Position numbers and translations under genes: made by a program | Assembly (NCBI RefSeq): GCF_000243095.1 | Contig: NZ_AHJE01000019.1 | Span: forward strand, 1 to 64,000 | Source: Cupriavidus basilensis OR16 | Lineage (GTDB): Bacteria; Pseudomonadota; Gammaproteobacteria; Burkholderiales; Burkholderiaceae | Length of the DNA stretch: 64,000 nt | Reading direction: 5' to 3' | The notes under the pieces: model-generated | The model's input: only the letters and a program-made list of their open reading frames with translations | The model's database searches: none | What the model was told of the DNA's origin: nothing | Part shown: positions 15,982 to 24,800 of the stretch, in pieces | Position numbering within the stretch: position 1 is the first letter of the stretch | Layout of the letters: each line of letters starts with the position of its first letter

Positions 15982-16980
15982 TCAGTCATAAGCGGCATCG
16001 TGAGTGACCTTGCCGCGAAACACCCAATACCCCGCTGTCGTATAAACGAGGATGATTGGAATGATGATGACCACTCCGACCAGCGCGAATAGCTGACTCG
16101 AACGCGGAGCGGCCGCGTCCCAGAGGTTCAGCGCGCCAGGTATCGCATAAGGCCAGATGCTGACTAGCAGGCCAATGTATCCAAGGGTGACCAAGACGAG
16201 AGCCAGGAGAAACGAAAGATAGCCGCGACGCTTTCGCGCGACGCCGAACATCAGCACAGCGGCGCCGGCCACCAGAGCCGGTATGGGAAGCAGCCGATAC
16301 AGGAGTCCAGACTCGAACCAGCGCCTGGCGATCGCCGGGTCCGATAACGGAGTCCATATCGAGACGGCAACGATGAATGCGAGCAGCACGATCGTCAGAG
16401 GCGACACGAGACGATGCAACCTGCGCTGCAGATCACCATCGACTTTCATCACAAGCCAACATGCACCCAGCAACGCATAGGTCGCGATCAGACCGAGTCC
16501 CGTAAGCAGGCTGAATGGCGTGATCCAAAAGAACGCATCGCCCGAGAATTCCCGGTTCGCCACCGGAATTCCCTGCAGATACGAGGCGAGAATCACGCCC
16601 TGCATGAACGTTGCACCCGCGGAGCCGAACATGAAAGCGAGACTCCACAGATTCTTCGTCCTTCTCGCCTTGCCACGGATCTCGAACGAAACCCCACGGA
16701 AGATGAGGCAGACAAGCATCAGTACAATGGGCAGGTAAAGCGCTGCGAGCGCAATGGAATAGACCACGGGAAATGCCGCGAACAGGGCTGCTCCGCCCAA
16801 CACCAGCCATGTCTCGTTGCCGTCCCAGATTGGGGCAAGCGTCAACATCATTCGGTCACGTTCGCCGGTATCCGGGAAAAACGGAAATAGGATGCCGACT
16901 CCGAGGTCGAACCCATCGAGCACGACGTACATGAAGACGCCCAGCGCAATGATCGCCGCCCAAACTACAGTGATGTCCAT
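15982..16980 (-). CDS. cydB: Cytochrome bd-type (CIO-like) ubiquinol oxidase subunit II
   Basis: A 332-residue membrane protein with CydB hallmarks: VVLDGFDLGVGILFPF in helix 1, APIWDGNETWLVLGGAALFAAFPVVYS, and SLAFMFGSAGATFMQGVILASYLQG. Length and sequence style match CioB. Start ATG 16980 (MDITVVWAA) is the family start; an upstream in-frame ATG would add 12 hydrophilic residues. Subunit II normally follows cydA immediately. Here cydA is at 24801-26189, with seven other genes and remnants in between. Confidence 0.92.
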   Translation of the reverse strand: MDITVVWAAIIALGVFMYVVLDGFDLGVGILFPFFPDTGERDRMMLTLAPIWDGNETWLVLGGAALFAAFPVVYSIALAALYLPIVLMLVCLIFRGVSFEIRGKARRTKNLWSLAFMFGSAGATFMQGVILASYLQGIPVANREFSGDAFFWITPFSLLTGLGLIATYALLGACWLVMKVDGDLQRRLHRLVSPLTIVLLAFIVAVSIWTPLSDPAIARRWFESGLLYRLLPIPALVAGAAVLMFGVARKRRGYLSFLLALVLVTLGYIGLLVSIWPYAIPGALNLWDAAAPRSSQLFALVGVVIIIPIILVYTTAGYWVFRGKVTHDAAYD

Positions 16981-17035
16981 TCCGGCCCTCCGATTCCTGA
17001 TTGAGCTGTCGCGCACTGGTCAATCTGCCGCAGCC

Positions 17036-18331
17036 TCAGGCAAGGCGAATGTTTGGTTGAACCAGTCCGTTGATCTGTTCCGCCGTCCAGAGCAGTGTCG
17101 CTTTGCGAAACCCATGCAGCGCCTGCTGATGACGCCGGTACAACATCACGTGGCTGAACTGGGCAAGGCGACCCCGAATGAGACCACCCGAAAAGAAGCC
17201 AAAGCGCCCTAGCGTGCCGAATGCATCGTAGTCGCTCAATGACACGAGCGATCCAAAATCCCGGAATACGAAGCCGGGAAGCGGCTTGCTTTGGCGGAGC
17301 CATCCCGGCAGGTGACGCGCCAAATAATCCGCCTGCTGAGTGGCTACCTGCGCGGTGGGAGGAAGCGGACGCTGCGCGCCTTCCGGCGTCAGGCTCGCAC
17401 AATCGCCAAGAGCGAAGATCTGCTCATCGTGCAAGGCCTGAAGCGTCCTCGACACCACGATCTGGTTCGCACGGTTTGTCTCCAGACCAGCGAGGCTGTT
17501 CATGAAATCTGGCGCTTTGACACCGGCAGCCCATACCATCAAATCCGCTTCGGCGAGCTTCCCGTCCCCATACCGAAAACCTCCTGGTTCCGCCGATGTG
17601 ACCGCAGTCGAGGTCAGTACGCGAAAGCCGATGTTTTCGAGTCGTTGCTGGCTAGATGCAGAAATCTCCGGTGGGAAGGCAGGCAGCACGCGCGGCCCGC
17701 TCTCAAGAAGAGTCAGACTCAGCCTGTCCCTGATGGTGGTATCGCCATAGCCGGCAGCGAGTTCGAAAAGACGGCTCAGCTCGGCCGATAACTCGACGCC
17801 GGTCGCGCCGGCGCCGACAATCGCAACTCTCAGCTCCTCACCCTTGACGACGCTGCGAACAGCGCGTGCGCGCAACGCGGCGTTGAACGTCTCTGCTTGC
17901 TGTTGGCTGTCGATGAGATGGCAATGCTCCTTTACACCCAGCACGCCAAAATCGTTCGCGCGACTGCCTAGAGACAGGACCAGCACATCGTAAGGAACCG
18001 TTCGCGGCTCAAGCACCAACTTACCGTCCTGCATCCTTATCGCGTCAAGCTGCACCTCGCGCAGTTGCCGGTCAAGTCCGCACATCTCTCCCGGTTGATA
18101 CGTGAAACCGTGGCGGCTCGCGTGCGCGAGATAAACTACCCGCTGCTGGTTCACGTCACGCGTACCGGCCGCAATCGTGTGCAGCATCGGTTTCCATATA
18201 TGCGTTGGGCTGCGGTCGATCAACGTGACTGTAGCATCACCCGGCAGGCCTAACCGGTCGCCGAGCCTGGTCGCAAGTAGAATCCCAGCGATTCCCCCAC
18301 CTACGATCACGATACGAGTTGGCTTTCTCAT
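17036..18331 (-). CDS. ndh: Type II NADH dehydrogenase (NDH-2)
   Basis: The ~431-residue flavoprotein has two Rossmann motifs: VIVGGGIAGILLATRL for FAD at the N-terminus and VAIVGAGATGVELSAEL for NADH around residue 175. It also has DLMVWAAGVKAPDF and IFALGDCASL, typical of NDH-2. The C-terminal amphipathic and hydrophobic region (SHVMLYRRHQQALHG) would anchor it to the membrane. It transfers electrons from NADH to quinone without proton pumping. It lies 55 bp upstream of cydB on the same strand, so the pair could form a short NADH-to-bd-oxidase chain. A GTG at 18340 is an alternative start. Confidence 0.87.
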   Translation of the reverse strand: MRKPTRIVIVGGGIAGILLATRLGDRLGLPGDATVTLIDRSPTHIWKPMLHTIAAGTRDVNQQRVVYLAHASRHGFTYQPGEMCGLDRQLREVQLDAIRMQDGKLVLEPRTVPYDVLVLSLGSRANDFGVLGVKEHCHLIDSQQQAETFNAALRARAVRSVVKGEELRVAIVGAGATGVELSAELSRLFELAAGYGDTTIRDRLSLTLLESGPRVLPAFPPEISASSQQRLENIGFRVLTSTAVTSAEPGGFRYGDGKLAEADLMVWAAGVKAPDFMNSLAGLETNRANQIVVSRTLQALHDEQIFALGDCASLTPEGAQRPLPPTAQVATQQADYLARHLPGWLRQSKPLPGFVFRDFGSLVSLSDYDAFGTLGRFGFFSGGLIRGRLAQFSHVMLYRRHQQALHGFRKATLLWTAEQINGLVQPNIRLA

Positions 18332-18634
18332 TGCAAACACTCAACGAATGATGGACGACTTCCGATAGCCTGTGTCTTTAGACGGCTCATGAGATACCTC
18401 GCTGCAAATAGTCGCAATCAATCAACAATCGTCACCGCTGCGTCGGACATTGCGGCTTAGACTCGCAGCCGAGGCTTAGCGGAGCGTAACGCCAGGCGCT
18501 TTCCAACCGCCTCAGTGACCCTGGATGCGGCGCACGGTGGCGCAGAAAAGGCGGAGTGTCATGTCGGCGAGTCGCACCTCAGCTCGCCTCCGACTTTAGT
18601 TCGCGTACTTGAGGCGTGGAGGACATGCAAGCGC
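18332..18634. other. Intergenic region upstream of ndh
   Basis: About 300 bp with no gene. It should contain the ndh promoter and the end of the enoyl-CoA hydratase transcript. A GGCGAG...CTCGCC pair near 18560-18590 could form a weak hairpin without a T-run. Confidence 0.3.
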
Positions 18635-19420
18635 CTAGCGTGCGATGAACCGAGGTGCCCGCTTTTCCAAAAATGCCGACGTTCCTTCCCGCTTGTCTTC
18701 TGAGGAGGCGCAAACACTGAAGTAAGCGCTTTCGAGCGACAGACCTTCCGCTTGGTCACTATCCAGGCCGCAATGCACGGCCCGCATGGCTAGCCGCACC
18801 GCCAGGGGCGAATTGGCGGCAATCCGATCCAAAATCTCCTCGGCACGTACCATCAGGCGATCCGCCCTGACTACCTCGTTGACAAGGCCAATGCGATGCG
18901 CCTCCTGGGCGTCGATCGCTTCCGCAGTAAGGATGATCTGCAGTGCGCGACCCTTGCCGACCAGTCGCGGCAACCGCTGCGTCCCCCCGAAACCAGGGAT
19001 GACGCCGAGTTTGACCTCGGGTTGACCGAACTTTGCGTTTTCCGTCGCCAAGCGCAGCGTGCAAGCCAGGGCGATTTCGCATCCACCGCCAAGGGCGAGA
19101 CCATTCACTGCCGCTACGACGGGCTTGCCAAGGTGCTCGATTGCGTCGAGAGCGGCCTGGCCACTTCGCGTGAATGTCTCCGCCTCGACTGCAGAGATGG
19201 ATGCGATTTCCGTGATGTCAGCGCCAGCTGCGAACGCTTTGTCTCCGGCCCCCGTGATGATGACGCCTCGAATCGCATCATCGGCGCGGGCGTCCTCCAT
19301 GACGGATCGTATTTCTACCATGGTGGCAAAACTGAGTGCGTTCAGAAACTTCGGGCGATTGATGGTGACGTAGGCGATAGACGCCTTCTTCTCATAGGTG
19401 AGATTCTGAAGAATGGGCAT
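18635..19420 (-). CDS. Enoyl-CoA hydratase/isomerase (crotonase family)
   Basis: A 261-residue crotonase. The oxyanion-hole regions are GDKAFAAGADITEI and NGLALGGGCEIALACTLRLAT, and both catalytic Glu positions of hydratases are preserved, in GGGCEIALA and GQPEVKLGVIPGFGGTQRLPRLVG. ATG 19420 (MPILQNLTYEKKASIAYVTINRP) is the normal start. It probably hydrates crotonyl-CoA or a similar enoyl-CoA made by the acyl-CoA dehydrogenase at 20604-21809. A 229-bp gap separates it from the upstream gene. Confidence 0.9.
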   Translation of the reverse strand: MPILQNLTYEKKASIAYVTINRPKFLNALSFATMVEIRSVMEDARADDAIRGVIITGAGDKAFAAGADITEIASISAVEAETFTRSGQAALDAIEHLGKPVVAAVNGLALGGGCEIALACTLRLATENAKFGQPEVKLGVIPGFGGTQRLPRLVGKGRALQIILTAEAIDAQEAHRIGLVNEVVRADRLMVRAEEILDRIAANSPLAVRLAMRAVHCGLDSDQAEGLSLESAYFSVCASSEDKREGTSAFLEKRAPRFIAR

Positions 19421-19649
19421 GGTGGCTGAACCTTGATGACGGGTTGTAACAAGCTGCATGTTTGCCTCAAAACAAGAATGGGTCACGCAACGTACAGAGT
19501 GCCGCGGGGCATGGCGCTCATATCTGCAGGAGCTGGCGGATTGTCATGGCTGATATCGGAGAGGCCAACTTTCAGATGTTCCAGCCAGGTGCGCAAAGTA
19601 CTGCATGCATTTCTTAGGATCCATCTCTCACCCTTGCAACCGGATTTCA

Positions 19650-20582
19650 CTATTCGCTTGCCCGCAGCGCGAGTAAGCCGAGTAGAACGCGATCGCGTTG
19701 CGCCGTCAGGTCGTCGAGCGAACGTTTGCCGGCTTCGTCGAGGACGCCAGCAACGACGGCTTTGCGGACATTGGCATCGATCTGTGGAGACCCCAGAACT
19801 TTCCACCAGCCGTTCATGGGCACCGTGAACTGATCGAAGAAATGGTCGATGCCCCCTTGCCCCCCTGCGAGGTGGAACAGTAACGTCGGGCCCATCGCGC
19901 CCCAACGCAAGCCCGGGCCCCAGCACACCGCGGTGTCCGCATCGGCAACGCTCACCACACCCTCCGCGATCAGATGGATCATCTCGCGAAAGAGCGCCGC
20001 CTGCAGTCGATTGGCAACGTGGCCCGGAACCTCTTTGCGCAGGCGAATCGTCCTCTTGCCCAGCCCACGATAGAAAGCGCTGACGCGTTCTATCGTCTCT
20101 TCCGATGTCTTCGCGCCGCCGACGATCTCGACAAGCGGAATGAGATGCGGCGGATTGAATGGATGGCCGATCACGCACCGCTCAGGATGGTTCGGGCAGG
20201 CCGACTGGATCTCGCTCATCGTGAGGCCCGACGAACTCGATGCAATGATCACGTCCTGCGCCAAGGCCTCATCGAGACGCCGATAGAGATCTTTCTTGAA
20301 GTCGATTCGCTCCGGGCCGTTTTCCTGAATCAGATCGCTACCGGCGAGGGCGGCGTCGAGGTTGTCGGTGAATTCCAGCTTCGACGGCGCAGCTCCGGAC
20401 GCGAGGCCCAGTTGCTCCAGTGCAGGCCAGGCGGCCGAGATGAAGTCGTCGAGCTTCTTCTTTGCGTCCGGGGCGATATCGGTGGCGACCACCTCCAGCC
20501 CTTTCGCAAGAAACAGCGCAGCCCAGCTCGCGCCGATAACGCCCGTCCCAATGATCGTGACTCGCTTGATTGGCTTGGACAT
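19650..20582 (-). CDS. 3-hydroxyacyl-CoA dehydrogenase / L-carnitine dehydrogenase-like oxidoreductase
   Basis: The 310-residue protein has the N-terminal NAD-binding motif VTIIGTGVIGASWAALFLAKG and the family segments DLIQENGPERIDFK, ASSSSGLTMSEIQ and VIGHPFNPPHLIPLVEIVGG (His-Pro-Phe-Asn of hydroxyacyl-CoA dehydrogenases). EVPGHVANRLQAALFREM follows. The C-terminal half is the single-domain L-carnitine dehydrogenase/lambda-crystallin type. In this operon it most likely oxidises a 3-hydroxyacyl-CoA to the 3-oxo form; carnitine oxidation is a serious alternative. It is 21 bp downstream of the acyl-CoA dehydrogenase gene. Confidence 0.82.
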   Translation of the reverse strand: MSKPIKRVTIIGTGVIGASWAALFLAKGLEVVATDIAPDAKKKLDDFISAAWPALEQLGLASGAAPSKLEFTDNLDAALAGSDLIQENGPERIDFKKDLYRRLDEALAQDVIIASSSSGLTMSEIQSACPNHPERCVIGHPFNPPHLIPLVEIVGGAKTSEETIERVSAFYRGLGKRTIRLRKEVPGHVANRLQAALFREMIHLIAEGVVSVADADTAVCWGPGLRWGAMGPTLLFHLAGGQGGIDHFFDQFTVPMNGWWKVLGSPQIDANVRKAVVAGVLDEAGKRSLDDLTAQRDRVLLGLLALRASE

Positions 20583-20603
20583 GACAGATGATCTCCGGTA
20601 AAT

Positions 20604-21809
20604 TCAAACAAACGCACTGAAGCCGCTGATTGCCTTGCCGACGATCAGCGAGTTCATTTCGCGGGTGCCTTCATAGGAATACAGCGCCTCGGAATCAGCA
20701 AAGAAGCGCGCAACGTTATAGTCGAGCACAATACCGTTGCCGCCCAAAATCTCCCGAGCTGACGCCACCGTTTCGCGCATGCGCACCGTGCAGAAGGCCT
20801 TGGCAAGCGATGCATGCTCGTCCAGCAGCTTGCCCTGGTCCTGCAATTGCGCAAGCCGTGCGACCATGCATTGCGACGCGGTGATGTTGCCGAGCATTTT
20901 GGCGAGGAGGTCCTGCACCATCTGGAATGACGCGATCGGTTTGCCGAACTGCTCGCGGGTCTGCGCGTAGCGCAGCGCATGTTCGTAAGCGCCCATGCTG
21001 CAGCCGACGGATTCCCATGCGACGTATTGACGGGTAAGCCGAAGAACCCGCGCCGTATCGCGGAAGGATAGATCTCCCTGGAGGCGGTTCTCTTCGGGTA
21101 CGCGGCAATGGTCAAGCGTGATGACACCGTTCTGCACGACTCGCAGTGCGATCTTGTTCTCGATTTTTTCTACGGAAAAACCCGCGGTGGTTTTGTTCTC
21201 GACGATGAAACCCTTGACCTGATTGTCATCGACATCGCGCGCCCAGATAATCGACAGGTCACACCAGGGCGAATTGCCTATCCACCGCTTCTGACCATTG
21301 ATGACCCAAGTATCACCTTCTCGCTTGGCCGTTGTCAGTAGGCCCCCGCCGGCGCCCGATCCCACCAGCGGTTCGGTCAATCCGAAGCAGCCGACTTTCT
21401 CCAATCGCGCCATGGGCGGCAACCATTTCTGCTTCTGCTCTTCCGAACCGCCGAGATAGATCGATCCCATCGCCAGCCCGCTATGGACCCCATAGAAGGT
21501 CGCGATGGACGAGTCGACGCGCGCCAATTCCATGGCGATAAATCCATCGAGAAGCGTGCTGCCGCCAGGGCAGCCGTAGCCTTCGAAGCCGACGCCGACA
21601 ATATTGAGATCCCGGATCCCGGGAATGAGCTCGAACGGGAACGCGTCATCGGCCCAAAATTTGTTAATCACGGGAGCGACCCGGTTCTCCATGAAGGCAC
21701 GCACCTGCTTTAGCTGGGCTTGTTCGGTATCACTCAGGAGCTCGTGAATCAGATAGAAGTCGCTGTCGGGGGCCGGAAGCGGGTGGTTTGGCTTCGCGCT
21801 AGCAGTCAT
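20604..21809 (-). CDS. Acyl-CoA dehydrogenase, glutaryl-CoA dehydrogenase type
   Basis: A 401-residue flavoenzyme. The three-domain acyl-CoA dehydrogenase fold is seen in CFGLTEPLVGSGAGGG (FAD and substrate loop), WVINGQKRWIGNSPWCD, and REILGGNGIVLDYNVARFFADSEALYSYEGTREMN. The Glu in SYEGT corresponds to the catalytic base of glutaryl-CoA dehydrogenase, and the C-terminal SLIVGKAISGFSAF also fits that subfamily. It would oxidise, and possibly decarboxylate, an acyl-CoA to an enoyl-CoA such as crotonyl-CoA. ATG 21809 was chosen over an upstream start in a basic non-conserved region. It is 23 bp downstream of the decarboxylase-like gene. Confidence 0.87.
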   Translation of the reverse strand: MTASAKPNHPLPAPDSDFYLIHELLSDTEQAQLKQVRAFMENRVAPVINKFWADDAFPFELIPGIRDLNIVGVGFEGYGCPGGSTLLDGFIAMELARVDSSIATFYGVHSGLAMGSIYLGGSEEQKQKWLPPMARLEKVGCFGLTEPLVGSGAGGGLLTTAKREGDTWVINGQKRWIGNSPWCDLSIIWARDVDDNQVKGFIVENKTTAGFSVEKIENKIALRVVQNGVITLDHCRVPEENRLQGDLSFRDTARVLRLTRQYVAWESVGCSMGAYEHALRYAQTREQFGKPIASFQMVQDLLAKMLGNITASQCMVARLAQLQDQGKLLDEHASLAKAFCTVRMRETVASAREILGGNGIVLDYNVARFFADSEALYSYEGTREMNSLIVGKAISGFSAFV

Positions 21810-21832
21810 GATGATTTCCTCAAGGGCGTTGA

Positions 21833-22588
21833 TCAGGATGCGTTCGAGGGGGCGCGCAGATAGTCGTGAACGACTTCTGCGCCCGCGATCGTCAGATCGG
21901 TCAGGATATGGATTGCGGATAGAACCTCGAGCACAGGCAGCTTTGCGACGGGCGCGAAACAATGAGGATGCAGTTCCAGAGAGGCAGGCCCGGTCCAGGC
22001 TCCTTTCACCGTGATGTCGGTCACGTAATACTTGACCAGTTCGCAGACCCGGGCCGACCCATCGACGTGAGGCAGGATTTTCAGCAGGAAGCCCGGTGCC
22101 TCGAGCGTCTTCTTGACGGCGGCGAGATCCAGCTGCTCGTATTTGTAAGCCATGGTTGCGGTCACAACCCGCACGCCGTTGTAGTCGAGGGTTCCCACCA
22201 GCGCATCGTTGCGGATTTCGAGCTTCGGTTGCGCGAGCACTTTCGGAAAGCCGAGCAACTCACGGCCGGAAGCGATGCCGGCTTCATTGTCGAGGTACAT
22301 GGCGTGGGTGAAGCCGCCGGACACGCCGTTGAACGTCACCGGAACGACTTGACCGGTCTCGGTATAGGAACCTAGCCCACTAGAATCGGGCATGCTGATG
22401 AACTCGTATTTGACAATAGGCTCGGCCGGAAGCAGCGGCGCAGGCACAAAGCCGGCAAGCGCTTTTGGATCGGTACGATAGGTAATGATGATCGTTTCGC
22501 GATCGACGAACCGGAAAGGAAATTTGGGATAGGCTGGGCTGCTGATCGGCATCGCGTAAGCGCGGTCGCGGATTTCGTCTTCAGTCAT
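21833..22588 (-). CDS. Acetoacetate decarboxylase family protein
   Basis: The 251-residue protein matches acetoacetate decarboxylases: [25 protein letters not shown] near the start, [33 protein letters not shown] around the Schiff-base lysine region, and a C-terminal [27 protein letters not shown]. The GFPK lysine is the likely active-site position. It would decarboxylate acetoacetate, or another beta-keto acid, to acetone and CO2. It lies in one operon between CoA-transferase and acyl-CoA dehydrogenase genes. Confidence 0.85.
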   Translation of the reverse strand: MTEDEIRDRAYAMPISSPAYPKFPFRFVDRETIIITYRTDPKALAGFVPAPLLPAEPIVKYEFISMPDSSGLGSYTETGQVVPVTFNGVSGGFTHAMYLDNEAGIASGRELLGFPKVLAQPKLEIRNDALVGTLDYNGVRVVTATMAYKYEQLDLAAVKKTLEAPGFLLKILPHVDGSARVCELVKYYVTDITVKGAWTGPASLELHPHCFAPVAKLPVLEVLSAIHILTDLTIAGAEVVHDYLRAPSNAS

Positions 22589-22675
22589 GGAAAGCTCCGA
22601 GTGTGCGGTGGGGCTGTAGCCCGTCAGTGGCTTGCCGCCAGAGGTGTTCGTTCAAATCGTTAAACGCGAGCAGAT

Positions 22676-23905
22676 TCAGACCGAGTCTTCGAAGCGCGCG
22701 ACTACGCCCGCGTCGTGAAGGCGTGCGATTTCGCTCTCGTTGAAGCCCATCTCTTTCAGGATCTCCGCGCCGTGTTCGCCAAGTTGCGGCGCGGCGCACG
22801 GCTTGACCTTCTGCTCTCCCATGATCTGGATCGGATTGCTGACCGTTCGCATGGCGGGCTTGCCCGGCACTTCGAGCGGCACGACTATCCCATTGGCCGC
22901 CAACTGGGGGTCGTGAATGATCTCCTCGGCAACCTGCACGACACCAAAAATCACGCGTGCGGCGGTGAGTGTCTGCTTCCAGAAGGCAAGAGGCTGGCTG
23001 GCGAACAACGGGTCGAGAATTTCGACCAGTGCCGCCGCGTTGTCGGTACGCCGGTCATCGGTAAAGCGCAGGTCCTCCAGAAGCTCGGGCATGCCAATGG
23101 CGCGGGTGAAGACAGGCCAGTCCTTGCGTTGGGCCGCGACCAGCAGGATCCAGCGCCCGTCGGCTGTCTGATAAGGGTTGAGCAGCGCGTTGGGCGGATT
23201 CTTTCGATCGTGCTGGGCGAAGAACCGACCGCCATTGAGACCGCCCTCGACCCATGCCGCTGCTGCCCAGATACCATTGGCGATCAGAGAAGTCGACACA
23301 TGGCTGCCTTTTCCGGTCGTGGCGCGCACATAGAGCGCCGTGACGATCGCGGCATAGAGTGTCGTTGCTGTAGCGTGGTCGCCAATCCCGGGAATGGGAA
23401 GCGTCGGCGGGCTGCCGGCATCGTGGGTGACCTCCATGAGGCCGGAGCGTGCCCAATAGGCCGTGACATCGAAACCCGGGGTGTCGGCCTCGGGCCCCTC
23501 GGAACCATAGCCGGTAATGTCTGCGTAGATCAGCTTTGGGTTGAGCGGCGAAAGGGCCGCGTAGGTCACGCCCAAAGAGGCCTTCACGCGTGGCGGGAAG
23601 TTGACGACCACAACATCTGCCCACTGAACAAGCCGCACCAGTACTTCTCTGGCTTCACTGGACTTGAGGTCGATGGCGATGCTGCGTTTGTTGCGGTTCG
23701 TCAACTGCCAGGCGTAGTTTGTGTTGGCCACCGGGTTCGGCGGCATGGTCGAGAAGAGGCGGTAGACATCGCCCGTACCCGGCGGCTCGATCTTGATGAC
23801 GTCTGCGCCGAAGTCGGCCAGAATCGTCGTGGCTGCGGGGCCCGCAATGTAGCTCGCGAGATCGAGCACCTTGAGACCTGAAAAAACGTGTTGTCCGTCA
23901 ATCAT
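22676..23905 (-). CDS. Family III CoA-transferase (CaiB/BaiF type)
   Basis: A 409-residue CoA-transferase with the family N-terminus GLKVLDLASYIAGPAATTILADFGADVIKIEPPGTGD, NRNKRSIAIDLKS, and the catalytic Asp in GFDVTAYWARSGLM. The C-terminal half is also present (LLNPYQTADGRWILLVAAQ). It activates a carboxylic acid by transfer of CoA from an acyl-CoA donor. First gene of a five-gene minus-strand operon; its substrate sets the pathway. Glutarate or a related acid is suggested by the GCDH-type dehydrogenase, and gamma-butyrobetaine or carnitine by the LCDH-like enzyme. Confidence 0.88.
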   Translation of the reverse strand: MIDGQHVFSGLKVLDLASYIAGPAATTILADFGADVIKIEPPGTGDVYRLFSTMPPNPVANTNYAWQLTNRNKRSIAIDLKSSEAREVLVRLVQWADVVVVNFPPRVKASLGVTYAALSPLNPKLIYADITGYGSEGPEADTPGFDVTAYWARSGLMEVTHDAGSPPTLPIPGIGDHATATTLYAAIVTALYVRATTGKGSHVSTSLIANGIWAAAAWVEGGLNGGRFFAQHDRKNPPNALLNPYQTADGRWILLVAAQRKDWPVFTRAIGMPELLEDLRFTDDRRTDNAAALVEILDPLFASQPLAFWKQTLTAARVIFGVVQVAEEIIHDPQLAANGIVVPLEVPGKPAMRTVSNPIQIMGEQKVKPCAAPQLGEHGAEILKEMGFNESEIARLHDAGVVARFEDSV

Positions 23906-23997
23906 GAGAGTGCTCTCGATTCGGTTTTAGGTTTGAACTCTATGCAAGTGGAAGCTCGTCCGGGTCGCGAGCCGGAACAGCGAAGAGCCGTCACGTC

Positions 23998-24085
23998 TCA
24001 GCGACCCTGGGACTTCGGCGGGCGCTTCTCGAGAAAGGCGGTGCTCCCTTGTTGTCCTCGGCCGCGGCGCATGGAGCGAAAAGTT
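23998..24085 (-). pseudogene. C-terminal remnant of a crotonase-family gene
   Basis: The minus strand reads LFAPCAAAEDNKG, then, after a one-base slip, TAFLEKRPPKSQGR-stop. That is the typical end of enoyl-CoA hydratases (compare SEDKREGTSAFLEKRAP at the end of the complete gene at 18635). Only about 28 codons survive, directly joined to a different gene fragment upstream. Confidence 0.6.
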
Positions 24086-24100
24086 TCCCTTCCGGGGAGT

Positions 24101-24203
24101 TGTCGGCGATCAGATTGAGTGTGTCGCCCACGATGCCGTAGCAGCGCTTGACCCCCGCTTGCTCGGGGACTTCGATGATGACTTCCGCAACTTTCTTGCC
24201 CAC
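24101..24203 (-). pseudogene. 5' remnant of a pyruvate oxidase (poxB-like) gene
   Basis: From a GTG at 24203, preceded by CAGGAGAC, the minus strand encodes a short piece containing KKVAEVIIEVPEQAGVKRCY and then GIVGDTLNLIADN. That is the N-terminus of the ThDP enzyme pyruvate:quinone oxidoreductase (ThDP-binding region AGVKRCYGIVGD). After about 34 codons it is fused to the crotonase tail. Its promoter side, including an operator-like site at 24282, is still present. Confidence 0.6.
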
Positions 24204-24281
24204 GTTTGTCTCCTGAACGGCATCGGCCTCAACATGGTTACCGTGCATTGATGGTAGCTGGCACGAGTGAAATACGCCTAT

Positions 24282-24295
24282 TACATAAATCCAGT
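24282..24295. promoter_or_regulatory. Degenerate copy of the TACATA-N2-TATGTA operator
   Basis: TACATAAATCCAGT keeps the left half of the palindrome seen at 43589. It lies 79 bp upstream of the poxB-like start. TGCATTGATGGTA stands 38 bp to its left, as in front of cydA. Confidence 0.35.
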
Positions 24296-24445
24296 ACAAG
24301 GGGTCTACGTGGCCCGCGCGCGTCGAATGGGAACTTGGGCAGAGCAAGGTGAGGCAATAAAAAGTACGCGAGTTCCGCACTTCTTCAATGGAGCCAGGAG
24401 CCGCTAACAAAACCGCTTCATCGAAGCTCGAATGAGTATGAGCCT

Positions 24446-24492
24446 CGTCACGTCACGTCACGTCACGTCACGTCACGTCACGTCACGTCACG
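24446..24492 (+). repeat. Pentanucleotide tandem repeat CGTCA, nine units
   Basis: Nine perfect CGTCA units plus two bases, located between the poxB/crotonase remnants and the Fe-S protein remnant. It marks a junction in a heavily rearranged stretch. Confidence 0.97.
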
Positions 24493-24544
24493 GTAGCGTA
24501 AGCCAGGCGTTTGATGATCTGCGCGGCGCGGCGCGCAGACTTGC

Positions 24545-24720
24545 GAGAATTGCGCTTTGTCGTAGCCCATCCGCGCCGAGACCGGCTCTTCGGTTAGGTA
24601 GAAGGTGCCGCCGAATCCGCAGCATTCGTCCGGCCGCGCCGGGGTGGTGAACTCGATGTCTATCACCTTCTGCAGCAGCGACAGTGGCCTCGAGAAGAAC
24701 GGCTCGTCGAGCTCCGACAT
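24545..24720 (-). pseudogene. Remnant of a cysteine-rich Fe-S (LutA/GlpC-type) oxidoreductase subunit
   Basis: The minus strand reads FFSRPLSLLQKV followed by a segment with ECCGFGGTFYLTEEPVSARMG. CCGFGGTF is the C-terminal cysteine-rich (CCG) motif of LutA/GlpC/HdrB-type proteins. No upstream domain is present, and after GYDKA the sequence loses similarity. It sits just downstream of cydA. Confidence 0.6.
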
Positions 24721-24800
24721 CCTCGAAGTACGCCTCCAGATGCGGGTTCAGACCGCAGGCCCGGCGTGGCTGCGGCCGCCGGGTTCAGGCATTGAGCGGA

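Noticed and set aside
24446-24492. CRISPR array
   Set aside because: Five-base units without spacers; simple sequence repeat, and no cas genes present.
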